Source: Bacillus sp. Cs-700 (lineage in GTDB: Bacteria; Bacillota; Bacilli; Bacillales; Guptibacillaceae). Taken from it: DNA of 64,000 bases. Where the stretch lies: contig NZ_CP041063.1 of the NCBI RefSeq assembly GCF_011082085.1, forward strand, positions 682,001 to 746,000, read 5' to 3'. A program made the translations under genes and the position numbers. Under the pieces are notes generated by a model, which saw only the letters and a list, made by a program, of their open reading frames with translations, had not been told where the DNA came from and ran no database searches. This document shows positions 17,348 to 26,161 of the stretch, one piece after another (the stretch's first letter is position 1; each line of letters starts with the position of its first letter).

Positions 17348-19096
17348 CTAAACTTCGTACTTTAATTTTCCATAGCTATGCATTGCGATCATTCGATTTC
17401 GTTCCAGTGAATTTCCAAAATCATAACTTGAAAGTTCTCGAATAATAAGATTGATAACCTCGCTTATTTCACGAGTAGGTAGCAAACTCATAATCAATTT
17501 ACGAGCTGACGCTTCCACTTGTAAGAGCGCTTCTTCAAGGAATGTTCTCGTTAATGCTTTTTTAATATGGTGATCTCTCTGTGCATGTTTTACGGCACGT
17601 AATACGGAAGATTCAGCTGCGTATAGCATGATGGCGATATTAGCAAGTTTTATCACTGATTCCTGGTGATTCATTAGATCCTCACCATGCTTTTCAAACG
17701 CAACTCCTACACACAATAAAAACACGTTTCGTATGCTCCTTATCGCATCTTCTTCTGTTAATGAATCTTTTTCTTTTGAAGATAACTCTCTTTTCGCTTT
17801 TTCAACAAGCTCTTCTAAAGCTACCTCGCCTTTCAACGCTTTTTTGAGTAAATTACCTGGAATCAATAAGCGATTCACTTCATTTGTTCCTTCAAATATA
17901 CGGTTAATGCGCGAATCACGGTACATTTGTTCAATTGGATATTCTTGAATAAAACCTGCACCACCATGTAATTGAAGTGATTCATCAACAACTTGATCCA
18001 GTGTTTCAGATCCAAAAACTTTACAAATCGCACATTCGACTGCATATTCCATCATTTGTTTCCCTACGATTCGATGGTCCTCTTCATCGTACAAATCTTT
18101 CATCGCCTCTTCTAGAAGGGATGCTGTGCGATATTGGAGCGATTCTGAAGCGTAGATTCGAGCCATCATCACTGCTACCTTTTCTTGAGTAGCCGTAAAA
18201 CTTGCAATGGTTTGGCCGAATTGTTTGCGTTCATTTGTGTGTTGTAACGCTAAGTTTAGCGCGTGCTTTGCTCCTCCAGTACAAGCTGAGCCCAGGTTGA
18301 ATCGTCCCAGATTCAGAACATTAAGTGCAATAACGTGTCCTTTTCCTACTTCACCTAGAAGATGATCAATTGGAACCTGGCAATCTTCTAAAATGACCGA
18401 CCGTGTGGAAGATCCTTTGATTCCCATCTTTTTTTCTTCCGGTCCTAGAGATAGCCCTGGAAAGTCCTTTTCTACAATAAACGCTGAAAAATGCTTTCCA
18501 TCAATTTTGGCATAAACGATGAACGTATCAGAAAATACCGCATTCGTTATATACAACTTCGTTCCGTTTAAAATATAATGAGTCCCTTCGCTATTTAATA
18601 CAGCCGTTGTTTGAGATGCTAGCGCATCAGATCCTGCATTCGGCTCCGTTAAACAATAGGCGCCCAAATATTCACCCGTAGCAAGTTTAGGTAGGTATTT
18701 TTCCTTTTGTTCATTTGTTCCAAAGTGCGTGATTGGAAGCGTTGCGATACACGTATGATTGGATTGGGCAACGCCGTACCCACTCGTCCTCCCAACAACT
18801 TCTCCTACAATCCCTTTTGATATCTTATCTAGCCCAAGACCACCGTACTTTTCTGGAATACTGTGACCAAGCAATCCAAGTTCTCCTGCTTTTTTTAATA
18901 AAGTGACAACCTGATCAAAATCTTGATTTTCAATTGTTTCTCTATGAGCTTCAACTTCCTTTGTAACAAACTGATGAGCCGTTTTTGCGATCATCTTATG
19001 CTCATCCGTAAAATCTTCTGGTGTAAAAATATCTTCAGCACCAGAATGCTGATACAAGAAATCGGCTCCCGATCGACTAGATCTGGTTTGTGTCAT
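17348..19096 (-). CDS. fadE: FadE-like acyl-CoA dehydrogenase
   Basis: A 582-residue FAD enzyme for the first oxidation step of fatty acyl-CoA. The ACAD core is residues 1-385, with YCLTEPNAGSDA and GTKLYITNA in the FAD/substrate region. The catalytic glutamate is kept in RIFEGTNEVNR (near 390). A C-terminal extension of about 190 helical residues matches very-long-chain-type ACADs and Bacillus FadE. The start at 19096 has GAGGAGG nine bases upstream; the longer frame to 19171 lies inside the preceding gene. The gene begins 20 bases before the end of the ComB-like gene, so the two are probably translationally coupled. Confidence 0.9.
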   Translation of the reverse strand: MTQTRSSRSGADFLYQHSGAEDIFTPEDFTDEHKMIAKTAHQFVTKEVEAHRETIENQDFDQVVTLLKKAGELGLLGHSIPEKYGGLGLDKISKGIVGEVVGRTSGYGVAQSNHTCIATLPITHFGTNEQKEKYLPKLATGEYLGAYCLTEPNAGSDALASQTTAVLNSEGTHYILNGTKLYITNAVFSDTFIVYAKIDGKHFSAFIVEKDFPGLSLGPEEKKMGIKGSSTRSVILEDCQVPIDHLLGEVGKGHVIALNVLNLGRFNLGSACTGGAKHALNLALQHTNERKQFGQTIASFTATQEKVAVMMARIYASESLQYRTASLLEEAMKDLYDEEDHRIVGKQMMEYAVECAICKVFGSETLDQVVDESLQLHGGAGFIQEYPIEQMYRDSRINRIFEGTNEVNRLLIPGNLLKKALKGEVALEELVEKAKRELSSKEKDSLTEEDAIRSIRNVFLLCVGVAFEKHGEDLMNHQESVIKLANIAIMLYAAESSVLRAVKHAQRDHHIKKALTRTFLEEALLQVEASARKLIMSLLPTREISEVINLIIRELSSYDFGNSLERNRMIAMHSYGKLKYEV

Positions 19097-19832
19097 GGTG
19101 AACCTCCTCTCGAACGACTGTTTTTTGACCTTTAACGAAAGGAACAATCGAAAAAATCCCTTCTGAAGCAACGAAACTTACTTCATCCTGAAAACCATAC
19201 TTTTTAATCATTTGACCGACACGTGATGAAAGCAAAACTTCCTCTCCATCATTGACGCTACCTGAATAAAAAGAAAGAGCAGCGCGTGACGAATCTGTCA
19301 ACTCCCAATTCGGTTCGGATGAAAGCATTTGATCAATGAGATATCCAGCCCCATAGAAATCCTCCAGCGCGAACTCACCAGAAGAGCCTGAACAAACAAT
19401 TACGATCGTTTCGTCAACGTGATGATCATTGAGCTTTTTTGCAACTGCCTGGCCATTAAGTAAAGAAGCAACATACACTTGTTTGGCTTCACTTGTTCGC
19501 TTAATCGCTACGGTTCCATTCGTTGTTGATAGAATGAGAGTTTTTCCTTTGACCGATTTTTTTAATTGCAATGGATTGGGGTCAAGGAACCCTTCTATCG
19601 TCCGACCTTCATATTCTCCTGAAAGCAAATAAGATCCTTCTGGTAACGTTTTCGCTACTTGCATAGCCTCATGTTGATTGAGGACAGGGATAACCTGTTC
19701 TGCACCAAACTCAAGGGCAGCCGTAATCGTTGACGTTGCTAGCAGAATATCAAGAACAACGGCAATTTTATCTTCACTTATTTTTGCCTGATCAATATCT
19801 TCCTTTTTCAAAACTACATGTATTTTCCCCAT
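19077..19832 (-). CDS. ComB-like 2-phosphosulfolactate phosphatase family protein
   Basis: A 251-residue member of the ComB family. Family motifs are visible: VVLDILLATSTITAAL near residue 25-40, LLSGEYEGRTIEGFLDPNP near 70-88 and STTNGTVAIKR near 102-112. Characterised ComB removes phosphate from 2-phosphosulfolactate, a Mg-dependent step of coenzyme M synthesis, a pathway not expected in this organism. AGGAG precedes the ATG. It lies 8 bases after the kinase gene and overlaps fadE. This suggests the family member has been recruited to the acyl pathway, perhaps to remove a phosphate from a phosphorylated intermediate; that is speculation. Confidence 0.8.
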   Translation of the reverse strand: MGKIHVVLKKEDIDQAKISEDKIAVVLDILLATSTITAALEFGAEQVIPVLNQHEAMQVAKTLPEGSYLLSGEYEGRTIEGFLDPNPLQLKKSVKGKTLILSTTNGTVAIKRTSEAKQVYVASLLNGQAVAKKLNDHHVDETIVIVCSGSSGEFALEDFYGAGYLIDQMLSSEPNWELTDSSRAALSFYSGSVNDGEEVLLSSRVGQMIKKYGFQDEVSFVASEGIFSIVPFVKGQKTVVREEVHHDTNQI

Positions 19833-19840
19833 ATGAGCTC

Positions 19841-20902
19841 CTAACGCTTTACTCTGGCATTGTCACGCGCATGTGCAATTAAGCTAGCGACAAACTGATT
19901 AAGATGTCGGAAACGCTCGTCTGTTGTTTGGCCCCTTTTCCATCGATAATAGATTTGCTGACAAATGACCGCTAGTTTAAAATAGGCAAACGTTAAATAA
20001 AAATTCATTTGGGATACGTCACGACCTGATTTCTTTGCGTAAGACTGGATAAATTCATCCCTCGTAATAAAACCTGGCATAACTGTAACAGGGGCTTTCC
20101 CCATGCCAGCTTTTAAAATATCTGGGTCATCTTGTTGTAACCAGTAGCCCATCGCTGCCCCTAAGTCTGCAAGCGGGTCTCCTACCGTCGTCATTTCCCA
20201 ATCAAATAATCCAACAATTTCACTGTAGTCATGAGCGAACATCGCATTGTTTAATTTGTAATCATAATGAATAACGGTAGGACTTTGAGATTTAGGTATA
20301 TTTGACGCCATCCAATTTGTAAGTTCGTCAATACCTGGAAGATCGTCTGTTTTTGATCGATTGTATCGTTTAATCCAGCCGTGTACTTGCCGTTCCATAA
20401 ACCCATCTGGATGAGTAACATCCGCTAAATTCGTCTTTTTGTAATCAATGCTGTGCAGGTCAACTAACGTATCTACCATCGTTTCGGAAATGCTTCGACA
20501 CAATTCCTCAGTCGGTTGAACGCCTTCAGGAAATGATGTATCAAGAACAATGCCTCTTCTTCTCTCCATAAGAAAGAATGGAGCATCTAGCAAAGTTTCA
20601 TTGTAGAGATACGGTTTTGGTGCTAGTGGAAAAATAGGATTTAATTCTTTTAATATTGTAAACTCTCGCTGCATGTCATGAGCTTTCGGTGCCACTGGTC
20701 CAAGTGGTGGTCTACGTAGCACCGCTTCCCAATCGCCAATTGATAGCTGATAAGTTAAATTGGAGTGCCCAGTACCGAACTGTTCAACGAGTAAAGGATC
20801 ATCACTCAGATCATCAATGTTTTTCTTGATAAATTGCTCAAGTTTCTTTTTATCGAGCTCCTCTCCGTCTCGGACAGGGATCGTATCGTGTGAATAAGCC
20901 AT
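19841..20902 (-). CDS. APH-fold kinase resembling the ACAD10/11 kinase domain
   Basis: A 353-residue phosphotransferase of the aminoglycoside phosphotransferase/choline kinase fold. Visible motifs: QFGTGHSNLTYQL (41-53, nucleotide loop), VLRRPPLG (61-68), catalytic loop IHYDYKLNN with Asp214 and Asn219, and the metal-binding FDWE with Asp234 followed by GDPLAD. This order and the wording VLRRPP/DWE.TxGDPLAD match the N-terminal kinase domain of mammalian ACAD10/ACAD11, which phosphorylates 4-hydroxyacyl-CoA. AGGAG precedes the ATG at 20902 by eight bases. It lies in an operon with fadE and hydratase genes. It is very unlikely to be an antibiotic-resistance kinase. Confidence 0.85.
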   Translation of the reverse strand: MAYSHDTIPVRDGEELDKKKLEQFIKKNIDDLSDDPLLVEQFGTGHSNLTYQLSIGDWEAVLRRPPLGPVAPKAHDMQREFTILKELNPIFPLAPKPYLYNETLLDAPFFLMERRRGIVLDTSFPEGVQPTEELCRSISETMVDTLVDLHSIDYKKTNLADVTHPDGFMERQVHGWIKRYNRSKTDDLPGIDELTNWMASNIPKSQSPTVIHYDYKLNNAMFAHDYSEIVGLFDWEMTTVGDPLADLGAAMGYWLQQDDPDILKAGMGKAPVTVMPGFITRDEFIQSYAKKSGRDVSQMNFYLTFAYFKLAVICQQIYYRWKRGQTTDERFRHLNQFVASLIAHARDNARVKR

Positions 20903-20956
20903 ATGCCACACTCCTGATTACATAATATTCAGTCATCAATCCTTAGAAAAAGCAAG

Positions 20957-21361
20957 TTAGAGGAGCTGATAAGATTCCTCAAGTTTTAATCGTAAATCTT
21001 CTGGTATTACTTCACTCGCTTGTTTTTTGAAATCAAAATAAACGACTGTTGCTTCTCCCTCTGCTACAACGGAATCACTTGCCGTATCTTTAATATGATG
21101 CATAAGGGTAAAACTCTTTGTTCCAATACGTTTCACAGTCGTTTCAACATGTAAAGACTGTTTAAAATAGGCTTGTTTCAAAAAATCGCATTTTGTAGAA
21201 ACGAGAATAAACGGCCAATCGTCTGTTCCAGATCGTTTACCAAGGTAATCAAAAAACTGGACTCGCGCTTCTTCTAAGTAAATAAAATAACTTGTATTAT
21301 TCACATGTCCGAGCGCATCCGTCTCACAAAATCGTACTCTTACACTTGTATGCACAGTCAT
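20957..21361 (-). CDS. YbgC/4HBT-type acyl-CoA thioesterase
   Basis: A 134-residue single hot-dog domain. The opening RVRFCETDALGHVNNTSYFIYLEEAR contains the active-site Asp of the 4-hydroxybenzoyl-CoA thioesterase family (FCETDALGHVNN, about residue 15). It hydrolyses acyl-CoA to acid and CoA, perhaps to recover CoA from dead-end intermediates. AGGAAG precedes the ATG by four bases. It sits 18 bases after the hydratase gene, in the same operon. Confidence 0.88.
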   Translation of the reverse strand: MTVHTSVRVRFCETDALGHVNNTSYFIYLEEARVQFFDYLGKRSGTDDWPFILVSTKCDFLKQAYFKQSLHVETTVKRIGTKSFTLMHHIKDTASDSVVAEGEATVVYFDFKKQASEVIPEDLRLKLEESYQLL

Positions 21362-21379
21362 TGAACTTCCTCTTTTCTA

Positions 21380-22156
21380 TTATCTGTGAGTAAAGGCAGG
21401 CTTTCTTTTTTCCATAAATGCTTGAACGCCTTCTTTAATATCTTCTGTTTGAAAAACTTCTTCAAATAATTCTGCTTCAAGTTCAACTGCAGATTCAATT
21501 GGAAGGTGTGCACCATTGTTTACTGCCTTTTTGATTCGTGATAAAGCTTGCAGCGATTGACCAGTTATTTTTGAAGCGAGTCCTTGAGCATATGTCATGC
21601 CCTGTCCGGATGGTACCACGTAATTGACAAGACCGTACCGATCTGCCTCTTCAGCTGAAATCGGTTCACCTGTGAACATCATTTCCTTTGCTTTCGCTTC
21701 TCCAATTAATCTAGGAAGACGCTGCGTTCCTCCACCGCCTGGGAATAGGCCTAGCTTTATTTCAGGGAGTCCAAGCTGAGCATGTTCTTCAGCAATTCGC
21801 ATATCGCACGTCATAGCAAGTTCACATCCGCCACCAAATGTTAAGCCATTAAGCACAGCAATTGTTGGTTTTGGGAAATGATCTAAATAATTCAGTACTT
21901 GGTGAGTTTCCATTACGATATTTTTAAAACCAGACTGTCCGATCCAATCTGGAAACTCTTTAATATCTGCACCAGCCATAAAGGCTTTGTTTCCAGCACC
22001 CGTTAAAATAACTGCTACAGCATCTTGATTCGCTTCTAACTCTGTAAAAACCTCAAAAAGTTCAGTAGATACTTGTTTGCTCATCACATTTAAAGGGGGA
22101 TTATTAATCGTAACGATAGCCGTCTTTTCATGAATTTCATACGTCACCATTTTCAT
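21380..22156 (-). CDS. Enoyl-CoA hydratase
   Basis: A 258-residue crotonase with both catalytic glutamates, Glu112 in FGGGCELAMTCD and Glu132 in LGLPEIKLG, 20 residues apart as in mammalian mitochondrial hydratase. The oxyanion-hole segment NKAFMAGADIKEF (about 56-68) is present. It should hydrate 2-trans-enoyl-CoA to 3-hydroxyacyl-CoA. Its ATG overlaps the last base of the upstream dehydrogenase stop (TAATG), and AGGAGT lies upstream. It forms the hydratase/dehydrogenase pair of a beta-oxidation cycle with the gene at 22156. Confidence 0.92.
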   Translation of the reverse strand: MKMVTYEIHEKTAIVTINNPPLNVMSKQVSTELFEVFTELEANQDAVAVILTGAGNKAFMAGADIKEFPDWIGQSGFKNIVMETHQVLNYLDHFPKPTIAVLNGLTFGGGCELAMTCDMRIAEEHAQLGLPEIKLGLFPGGGGTQRLPRLIGEAKAKEMMFTGEPISAEEADRYGLVNYVVPSGQGMTYAQGLASKITGQSLQALSRIKKAVNNGAHLPIESAVELEAELFEEVFQTEDIKEGVQAFMEKRKPAFTHR

Positions 22157-23040
22157 TAATTTTTCACTCCTTCTTTTGAATAGTCATACCAGCCTTTTCC
22201 TGTTTTTCTTCCAAGTTTTCCAGCTTTTACTTTATCCTCAATGGCTTTCGAGGGTTTGTCTTCTGGATTTCCAGTTTCGTTATAACGTTGCTGCATCACG
22301 TAATACCCAACATCTATTCCAGATAGATCCATTAATTCGAATGGCCCAATCGGGTGATTTAGAGCTTTGCGACAAATCAAGTCGATATCTTGGAAATCTG
22401 CAATTCCTTCTTCGTACAGATACATCGCCTCTTTTTGCAACGCACCTAAAATTCGATTCGCAACGAATCCTGAAATTTCTTTTTTTAATAATACCCCTGT
22501 TCGATTAATGCGCTCGCAAACCGCCATCGTAAGCTGGGCCGTTTCTTCAGAAGTTGCTTCACTCATGACCACCTCCACACAGTCCATAACCAGTGGTGGG
22601 AAGAAGAAGTGCATGTTCACGACTTTATCTTTACGATTCGTTGCGGATGCAATTAATGAGTTCACAATTGTAGAACTATTCGTCGCTAGAATTGTATTTG
22701 GATCGGCTAACTGATCGAGCTTTTCGAACACTTCACGCTTCACATCTAACTTCTCAACAATAGCTTCAATAATGAAGTCAGCTCTTAACGCTGCTTCTTC
22801 AAGATTTGTTGAAAATTGAAGCCTTCCAAATGCCGCTGTCTTTTGATCCTCGGTAATTTTACCTTTCTTAACCCACTTTGACATTATTCCTTCGAGCTTC
22901 TCACCTGCATCTTTTAGAGCAGCTTCGTTAATATCCTGAATCATGGTTTCATACCCACCAAGCGCACAAAGCATACCTATTTGATGCCCCATAGAACCTG
23001 CTCCGAGTACTGTTATCTTTTTGATTTCTTCTATTTTCAT
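22156..23040 (-). CDS. 3-hydroxyacyl-CoA (3-hydroxybutyryl-CoA) dehydrogenase
   Basis: A 294-residue enzyme. The NAD loop VLGAGSMGHQIG is at residues 11-22; the catalytic region VNMHFFFPP near residue 140 carries the active-site histidine; the C-terminal domain (about 188-294) has the KEISGFVANRILGALQKEAMYL helix. It oxidises 3-hydroxyacyl-CoA to 3-oxoacyl-CoA. AGGAGG precedes the ATG by seven bases. It is the first gene of the largest transcription unit of the cluster, with a TetR-type operator and a cre-like site just upstream and the tetR terminator before those. Confidence 0.92.
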   Translation of the reverse strand: MKIEEIKKITVLGAGSMGHQIGMLCALGGYETMIQDINEAALKDAGEKLEGIMSKWVKKGKITEDQKTAAFGRLQFSTNLEEAALRADFIIEAIVEKLDVKREVFEKLDQLADPNTILATNSSTIVNSLIASATNRKDKVVNMHFFFPPLVMDCVEVVMSEATSEETAQLTMAVCERINRTGVLLKKEISGFVANRILGALQKEAMYLYEEGIADFQDIDLICRKALNHPIGPFELMDLSGIDVGYYVMQQRYNETGNPEDKPSKAIEDKVKAGKLGRKTGKGWYDYSKEGVKN

Positions 23041-23057
23041 TCTATTTCCTCCTTTAA

Positions 23058-23077
23058 GTAACTAACCGGTTAGGATG
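23058..23077 (-). promoter_or_regulatory. TetR-type operator copy 1, upstream of the dehydrogenase operon
   Basis: Plus strand GTAACTAACCGGTTAGGATG: the core ACTAACCGGTTAG is nearly palindromic and matches the copies at 29374 and 32645 in 17 of the last 17 positions or with single changes. It lies 17 bases ahead of the start codon, in a place where a bound repressor would block early transcription. Confidence 0.75.
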
Positions 23078-23084
23078 TGAAATT

Positions 23085-23098
23085 CGGAAGCGCTTTCA
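23085..23098 (-). promoter_or_regulatory. cre-like CcpA site
   Basis: On the minus strand TGAAAGCGCTTCCG matches the catabolite-responsive consensus TGWAARCGYTWNCW at 13 of 14 positions (last base differs). It lies between the tetR terminator and the TetR-type operator, implying glucose repression of the operon. Confidence 0.6.
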
Positions 23099-23106
23099 TT
23101 CGTTTG

Positions 23107-23134
23107 GAAAAAGGGAAAGCTTATCTGCTTTCCT
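23107..23134 (-). terminator. Terminator of tetR, overlapping its stop codon
   Basis: On the minus strand GGAAAGC and GCTTTCC form a 7-bp stem with a six-base loop, then CTTTTT. The stop codon of tetR lies inside the loop, so the hairpin both ends the gene and separates it from the dehydrogenase operon. Confidence 0.7.
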
Positions 23135-23690
23135 CAATCCCATTTAAAACCATATCAACAAAAATACTTGCTACTTCTTTATCTGACACTGGACCGTTTG
23201 GCTTATACCACTGATACGTCCAATTTGTAATGCCTAGAATCGCAAACGTTACGATATCGATATTGAGATCTTTTCTAAACTCTCCATTTTTAACACCTTG
23301 TTTTAGCAAATCCTGAAAGTAATAGCGGATTTGATCACGCTTCGGAAGGATTTCAGCGAGATTTTCTTCTTTTAAATTCTTCATTTCTCGAAAGAAAACT
23401 CGCGCACTATGCCCTTCTAATTCAACGTTATGGATGAGCATATAAACCATATCATAGAGTTTTTCTTTACAACTTTTAGACACATCTTCTAAAATATCTT
23501 TCTGTTGCTTAATCATGCCATCGATATAAGAAGAATGGATGTCCATTAACAATGCTTCTTTACTCTTAAAATAATAGTAGAACGTTCCTTTTGTTACACC
23601 GATTGCGTCCACAATATCTTGAATCGACGTTTCACTAAATCCATTTTTTTCAAATAACTCAATACTTTTAACAGTTAGTTTGTGTTTCAT
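23121..23690 (-). CDS. TetR-family repressor, probable regulator of the cluster
   Basis: A 189-residue TetR protein. The helix-turn-helix SIQDIVDAIGVTKGTFYYYFKSKEALL is at about residues 22-48; the remaining helical domain (about 60-189) binds the effector, likely an acyl-CoA by analogy with FadR-type TetR proteins. GAGGG precedes the ATG by seven bases. It follows the 23766 ligase by 75 bases on the same strand and so is probably cotranscribed with that unit. Three copies of a shared palindrome ahead of the three units of this cluster make it the obvious candidate to bind them. Confidence 0.88.
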   Translation of the reverse strand: MKHKLTVKSIELFEKNGFSETSIQDIVDAIGVTKGTFYYYFKSKEALLMDIHSSYIDGMIKQQKDILEDVSKSCKEKLYDMVYMLIHNVELEGHSARVFFREMKNLKEENLAEILPKRDQIRYYFQDLLKQGVKNGEFRKDLNIDIVTFAILGITNWTYQWYKPNGPVSDKEVASIFVDMVLNGIEESR

Positions 23691-23765
23691 GCTAGTACCC
23701 TCTCAATCTATCAATCTACATTGATTAAGATTATATCATATGGAGGTTACTTTAAAGCATCCAAC

Positions 23766-25379
23766 CTATACCTGACGTGCTTCATCACGGATGGAGCGTC
23801 TTAAAATTTTCCCTACACTCGTTTTAGGAAGCTCATTACGAAATTCTATAATTTTCGGAACCTTGTAAGGTGCCATTTCATCCTGACAGTAAGAAGTAAC
23901 CTCCTCCTCCGTCAAAGTTGCTCCTGGTTTCTTCACAATTACTGCCTTCACAGTCTCACCGCGATAAGGATCTGGGACGCCAACAATTACTGCCTCCATA
24001 ATACTTGGATGTTCATAAAGAACCTCTTCAATATCGCGTGGGTAAATGTTATAGCCGCTAGCAATAATGAGATCTTTTTTTCGATCAATGATTGATACAT
24101 AACCATCCGCATCCATTTTTGCAATATCTCCTGTATACAACCATCCGTTACGCAACGTGTTCGCTGTTTCTTCTGGCAAATTCCAATACCCTTTCATCAC
24201 CTGTGGCCCTTTAATAATAAGCTCACCGGATTCACCAAACGGCACCTCTATTTTCCCTTCACCTAGATCGACAATTTTGTACTCTGTCGAAGGAAAGCCG
24301 ATGCCGACACTGCCAGGCTTACGCTCACCGAAAGGTGGATTAACATGCGTCGTCGGAGAAGCTTCACTTAAGCCGTATCCTTCAAGAATTTTAGCGCCAG
24401 TTTTTCGTTCAAACTCTTTCATTAATCCAATCGGCATCGGTGCGCTTCCGCTATTACACGTTCGGATGCTTCCAAGATTATATTTTTCCGCATCTGGATG
24501 ATTCGTTAAAGCGACATACATTGTTGGAACACCAGGAAACATGGTTGGTTTCTCTGTTTCTATTGTTTTTAAAACTTCATTAACATCGAACTTAGGTAAA
24601 ATGACGCTCTCTGCCCCAATTCGAATCGATAAATTCATACACGATGTCATTCCAAAAACGTGGAACAAAGGAATGACTGTTAAACATTTTTCTTCACCAA
24701 ATGTGAATTCATCTTTAAAAAATTCGAGACATTGCTCAACATTTGCAATCAAATTACGGTGAGTTAGCATAGCCCCTTTTGATCTTCCAGTCGTTCCGCC
24801 AGTATACTGAAGAACGGCAACGTCCTCTTTAGGATCAACCGAAACCTCTTCTAGTTGCTCCTGTGCACTTTGAATAAACTGGTCAAAAATAAAATCAGGA
24901 GCGAAATTCGCTTCAGTAGGCTGAAGAGAAACAACAATGACATTCTTCACATTTGTTTCGTTCTGTATAGCTTTCAACCTTGGGTAAAGAGCATCATAGA
25001 TAACCATCGTTTCTGCTCCAGAATCAGCTAATATGTACTGAAGTTCACGTTCTACAAGCATCGGATTGATCTGGGTAATCGTACCTCCGGCTTTCAACAC
25101 GCCATAATAACTAATCGCAAACTGAGGACAATTTGGTAACATAAGCGCAACGCGATCCTTTGGTTGCATTTCACAAGTATGCTGAAGGGCTGATCCGAAA
25201 AGGGATGAAAGATGTCCAAGTTCCCGATACGTTATTTTTTTATGATAAAAAGAGAGTGCGACCTGATCTGGATAGTCTTTTACTGTTTTCGTTAACATGT
25301 CTTGTAGAGAAACATTTGGGATATCAATCGTACTAGAAATGGAGTCGGGGTAATGCTTTGTCCAACTTTTTTCGTTCAT
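23766..25379 (-). CDS. Long-chain-type acyl-CoA ligase
   Basis: A 537-residue ANL enzyme. Motifs are intact: P-loop YTGGTTGRSKGAML (near 190), GYGLSEASPTTH, YTGDIAKMDADGYVSIIDRKKDLI and C-terminal TSVGKILRR with the catalytic lysine. The wording is close to long-chain fatty acyl-CoA ligases of Bacillus (LcfA-like). GGAGG lies seven bases before the ATG. It lies between an SDR gene (18 bases away) and tetR. It is one of three ligases in the cluster. Confidence 0.91.
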   Translation of the reverse strand: MNEKSWTKHYPDSISSTIDIPNVSLQDMLTKTVKDYPDQVALSFYHKKITYRELGHLSSLFGSALQHTCEMQPKDRVALMLPNCPQFAISYYGVLKAGGTITQINPMLVERELQYILADSGAETMVIYDALYPRLKAIQNETNVKNVIVVSLQPTEANFAPDFIFDQFIQSAQEQLEEVSVDPKEDVAVLQYTGGTTGRSKGAMLTHRNLIANVEQCLEFFKDEFTFGEEKCLTVIPLFHVFGMTSCMNLSIRIGAESVILPKFDVNEVLKTIETEKPTMFPGVPTMYVALTNHPDAEKYNLGSIRTCNSGSAPMPIGLMKEFERKTGAKILEGYGLSEASPTTHVNPPFGERKPGSVGIGFPSTEYKIVDLGEGKIEVPFGESGELIIKGPQVMKGYWNLPEETANTLRNGWLYTGDIAKMDADGYVSIIDRKKDLIIASGYNIYPRDIEEVLYEHPSIMEAVIVGVPDPYRGETVKAVIVKKPGATLTEEEVTSYCQDEMAPYKVPKIIEFRNELPKTSVGKILRRSIRDEARQV

Positions 25380-25397
25380 GCTTGCACCTCCGAGTAA

Positions 25398-26150
25398 TTA
25401 AAACGTTAATCCGCCTCCGTCAACAAGAAGACTTGTCCCTGTAACGTAAGAGGCTTCATCCGAGACTAGAAATAGCACGGCGTTTGCAATTTCCTCTGGT
25501 TGTCCTATCCTTTTAAGCGCATTGGCTTTCGAAATAATGGGCCATTTCCGTTCATCTTCTCTCCATGGTGTCACAATGTTTGTATCAATTACTCCAGGAC
25601 AAACGGCATTCACTCGAATATTCTTACTTCCGTATTCGAGTGCAGCATTTTTTGTTAATGTAATAACCCCACCTTTGGATGCGTTATAAGGGGCCATATA
25701 TTTTTTCCCTTTAAAACCCAATAGACTTGAAGTGTTAACGATGGCGCCACCATTTCTCTTTTCCATCAATGGAATACTAAATTTCATTCCAAGGAAAACA
25801 CCCTTCAAATTTATCGACACTACACGGTCCCATTCCTCAACAGGAACATCCGCTAATTTCACTTCTTCGTTACTAACACCTGCATTATTAAAAAGAATGT
25901 CGAGGCCACCATAGTGCTGTTCACACTCTTCTACAAGCGCTTTCATTTCTCCTTCATTTGCCGTGTCCGTTTTTACAAATATGGCATCTCCACCCATTTT
26001 ACGAACTTGTTCGACAGTTTCTTCTCCAGATTCTGCGTGAATATCAGAGACGACTACCCTTGCCCCTTCATCAGCAAAGCGAAGTGCGGTTGCTCGACCG
26101 ATTCCTCCACCGCCTCCAGTTACAATTGCAATTTTATCCTGCAGCCTCAT
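25398..26150 (-). CDS. SDR-family dehydrogenase, cluster copy 2
   Basis: A 250-residue classical SDR with cofactor loop [15 protein letters not shown] (about 12-26), NNAG near 88 and catalytic Ser...YNASKG near 155. An Asp-Ile (VVSDIHAE) at the end of the second strand favours NAD over NADP. GGAGGG precedes the ATG at 26150; a longer frame to 26210 overlaps the thiolase gene and lacks a ribosome site. It ends 12 bases before the thiolase stop is reached from the other side, in one operon with it. Confidence 0.88.
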   Translation of the reverse strand: MRLQDKIAIVTGGGGGIGRATALRFADEGARVVVSDIHAESGEETVEQVRKMGGDAIFVKTDTANEGEMKALVEECEQHYGGLDILFNNAGVSNEEVKLADVPVEEWDRVVSINLKGVFLGMKFSIPLMEKRNGGAIVNTSSLLGFKGKKYMAPYNASKGGVITLTKNAALEYGSKNIRVNAVCPGVIDTNIVTPWREDERKWPIISKANALKRIGQPEEIANAVLFLVSDEASYVTGTSLLVDGGGLTF

Positions 26151-26161
26151 TTCATCCCTCC

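Noticed and set aside
19841-20902. Aminoglycoside phosphotransferase resistance gene
   Set aside because: The fold is shared, but the motifs match the ACAD10/11 kinase group and the operon is for acyl-CoA metabolism.
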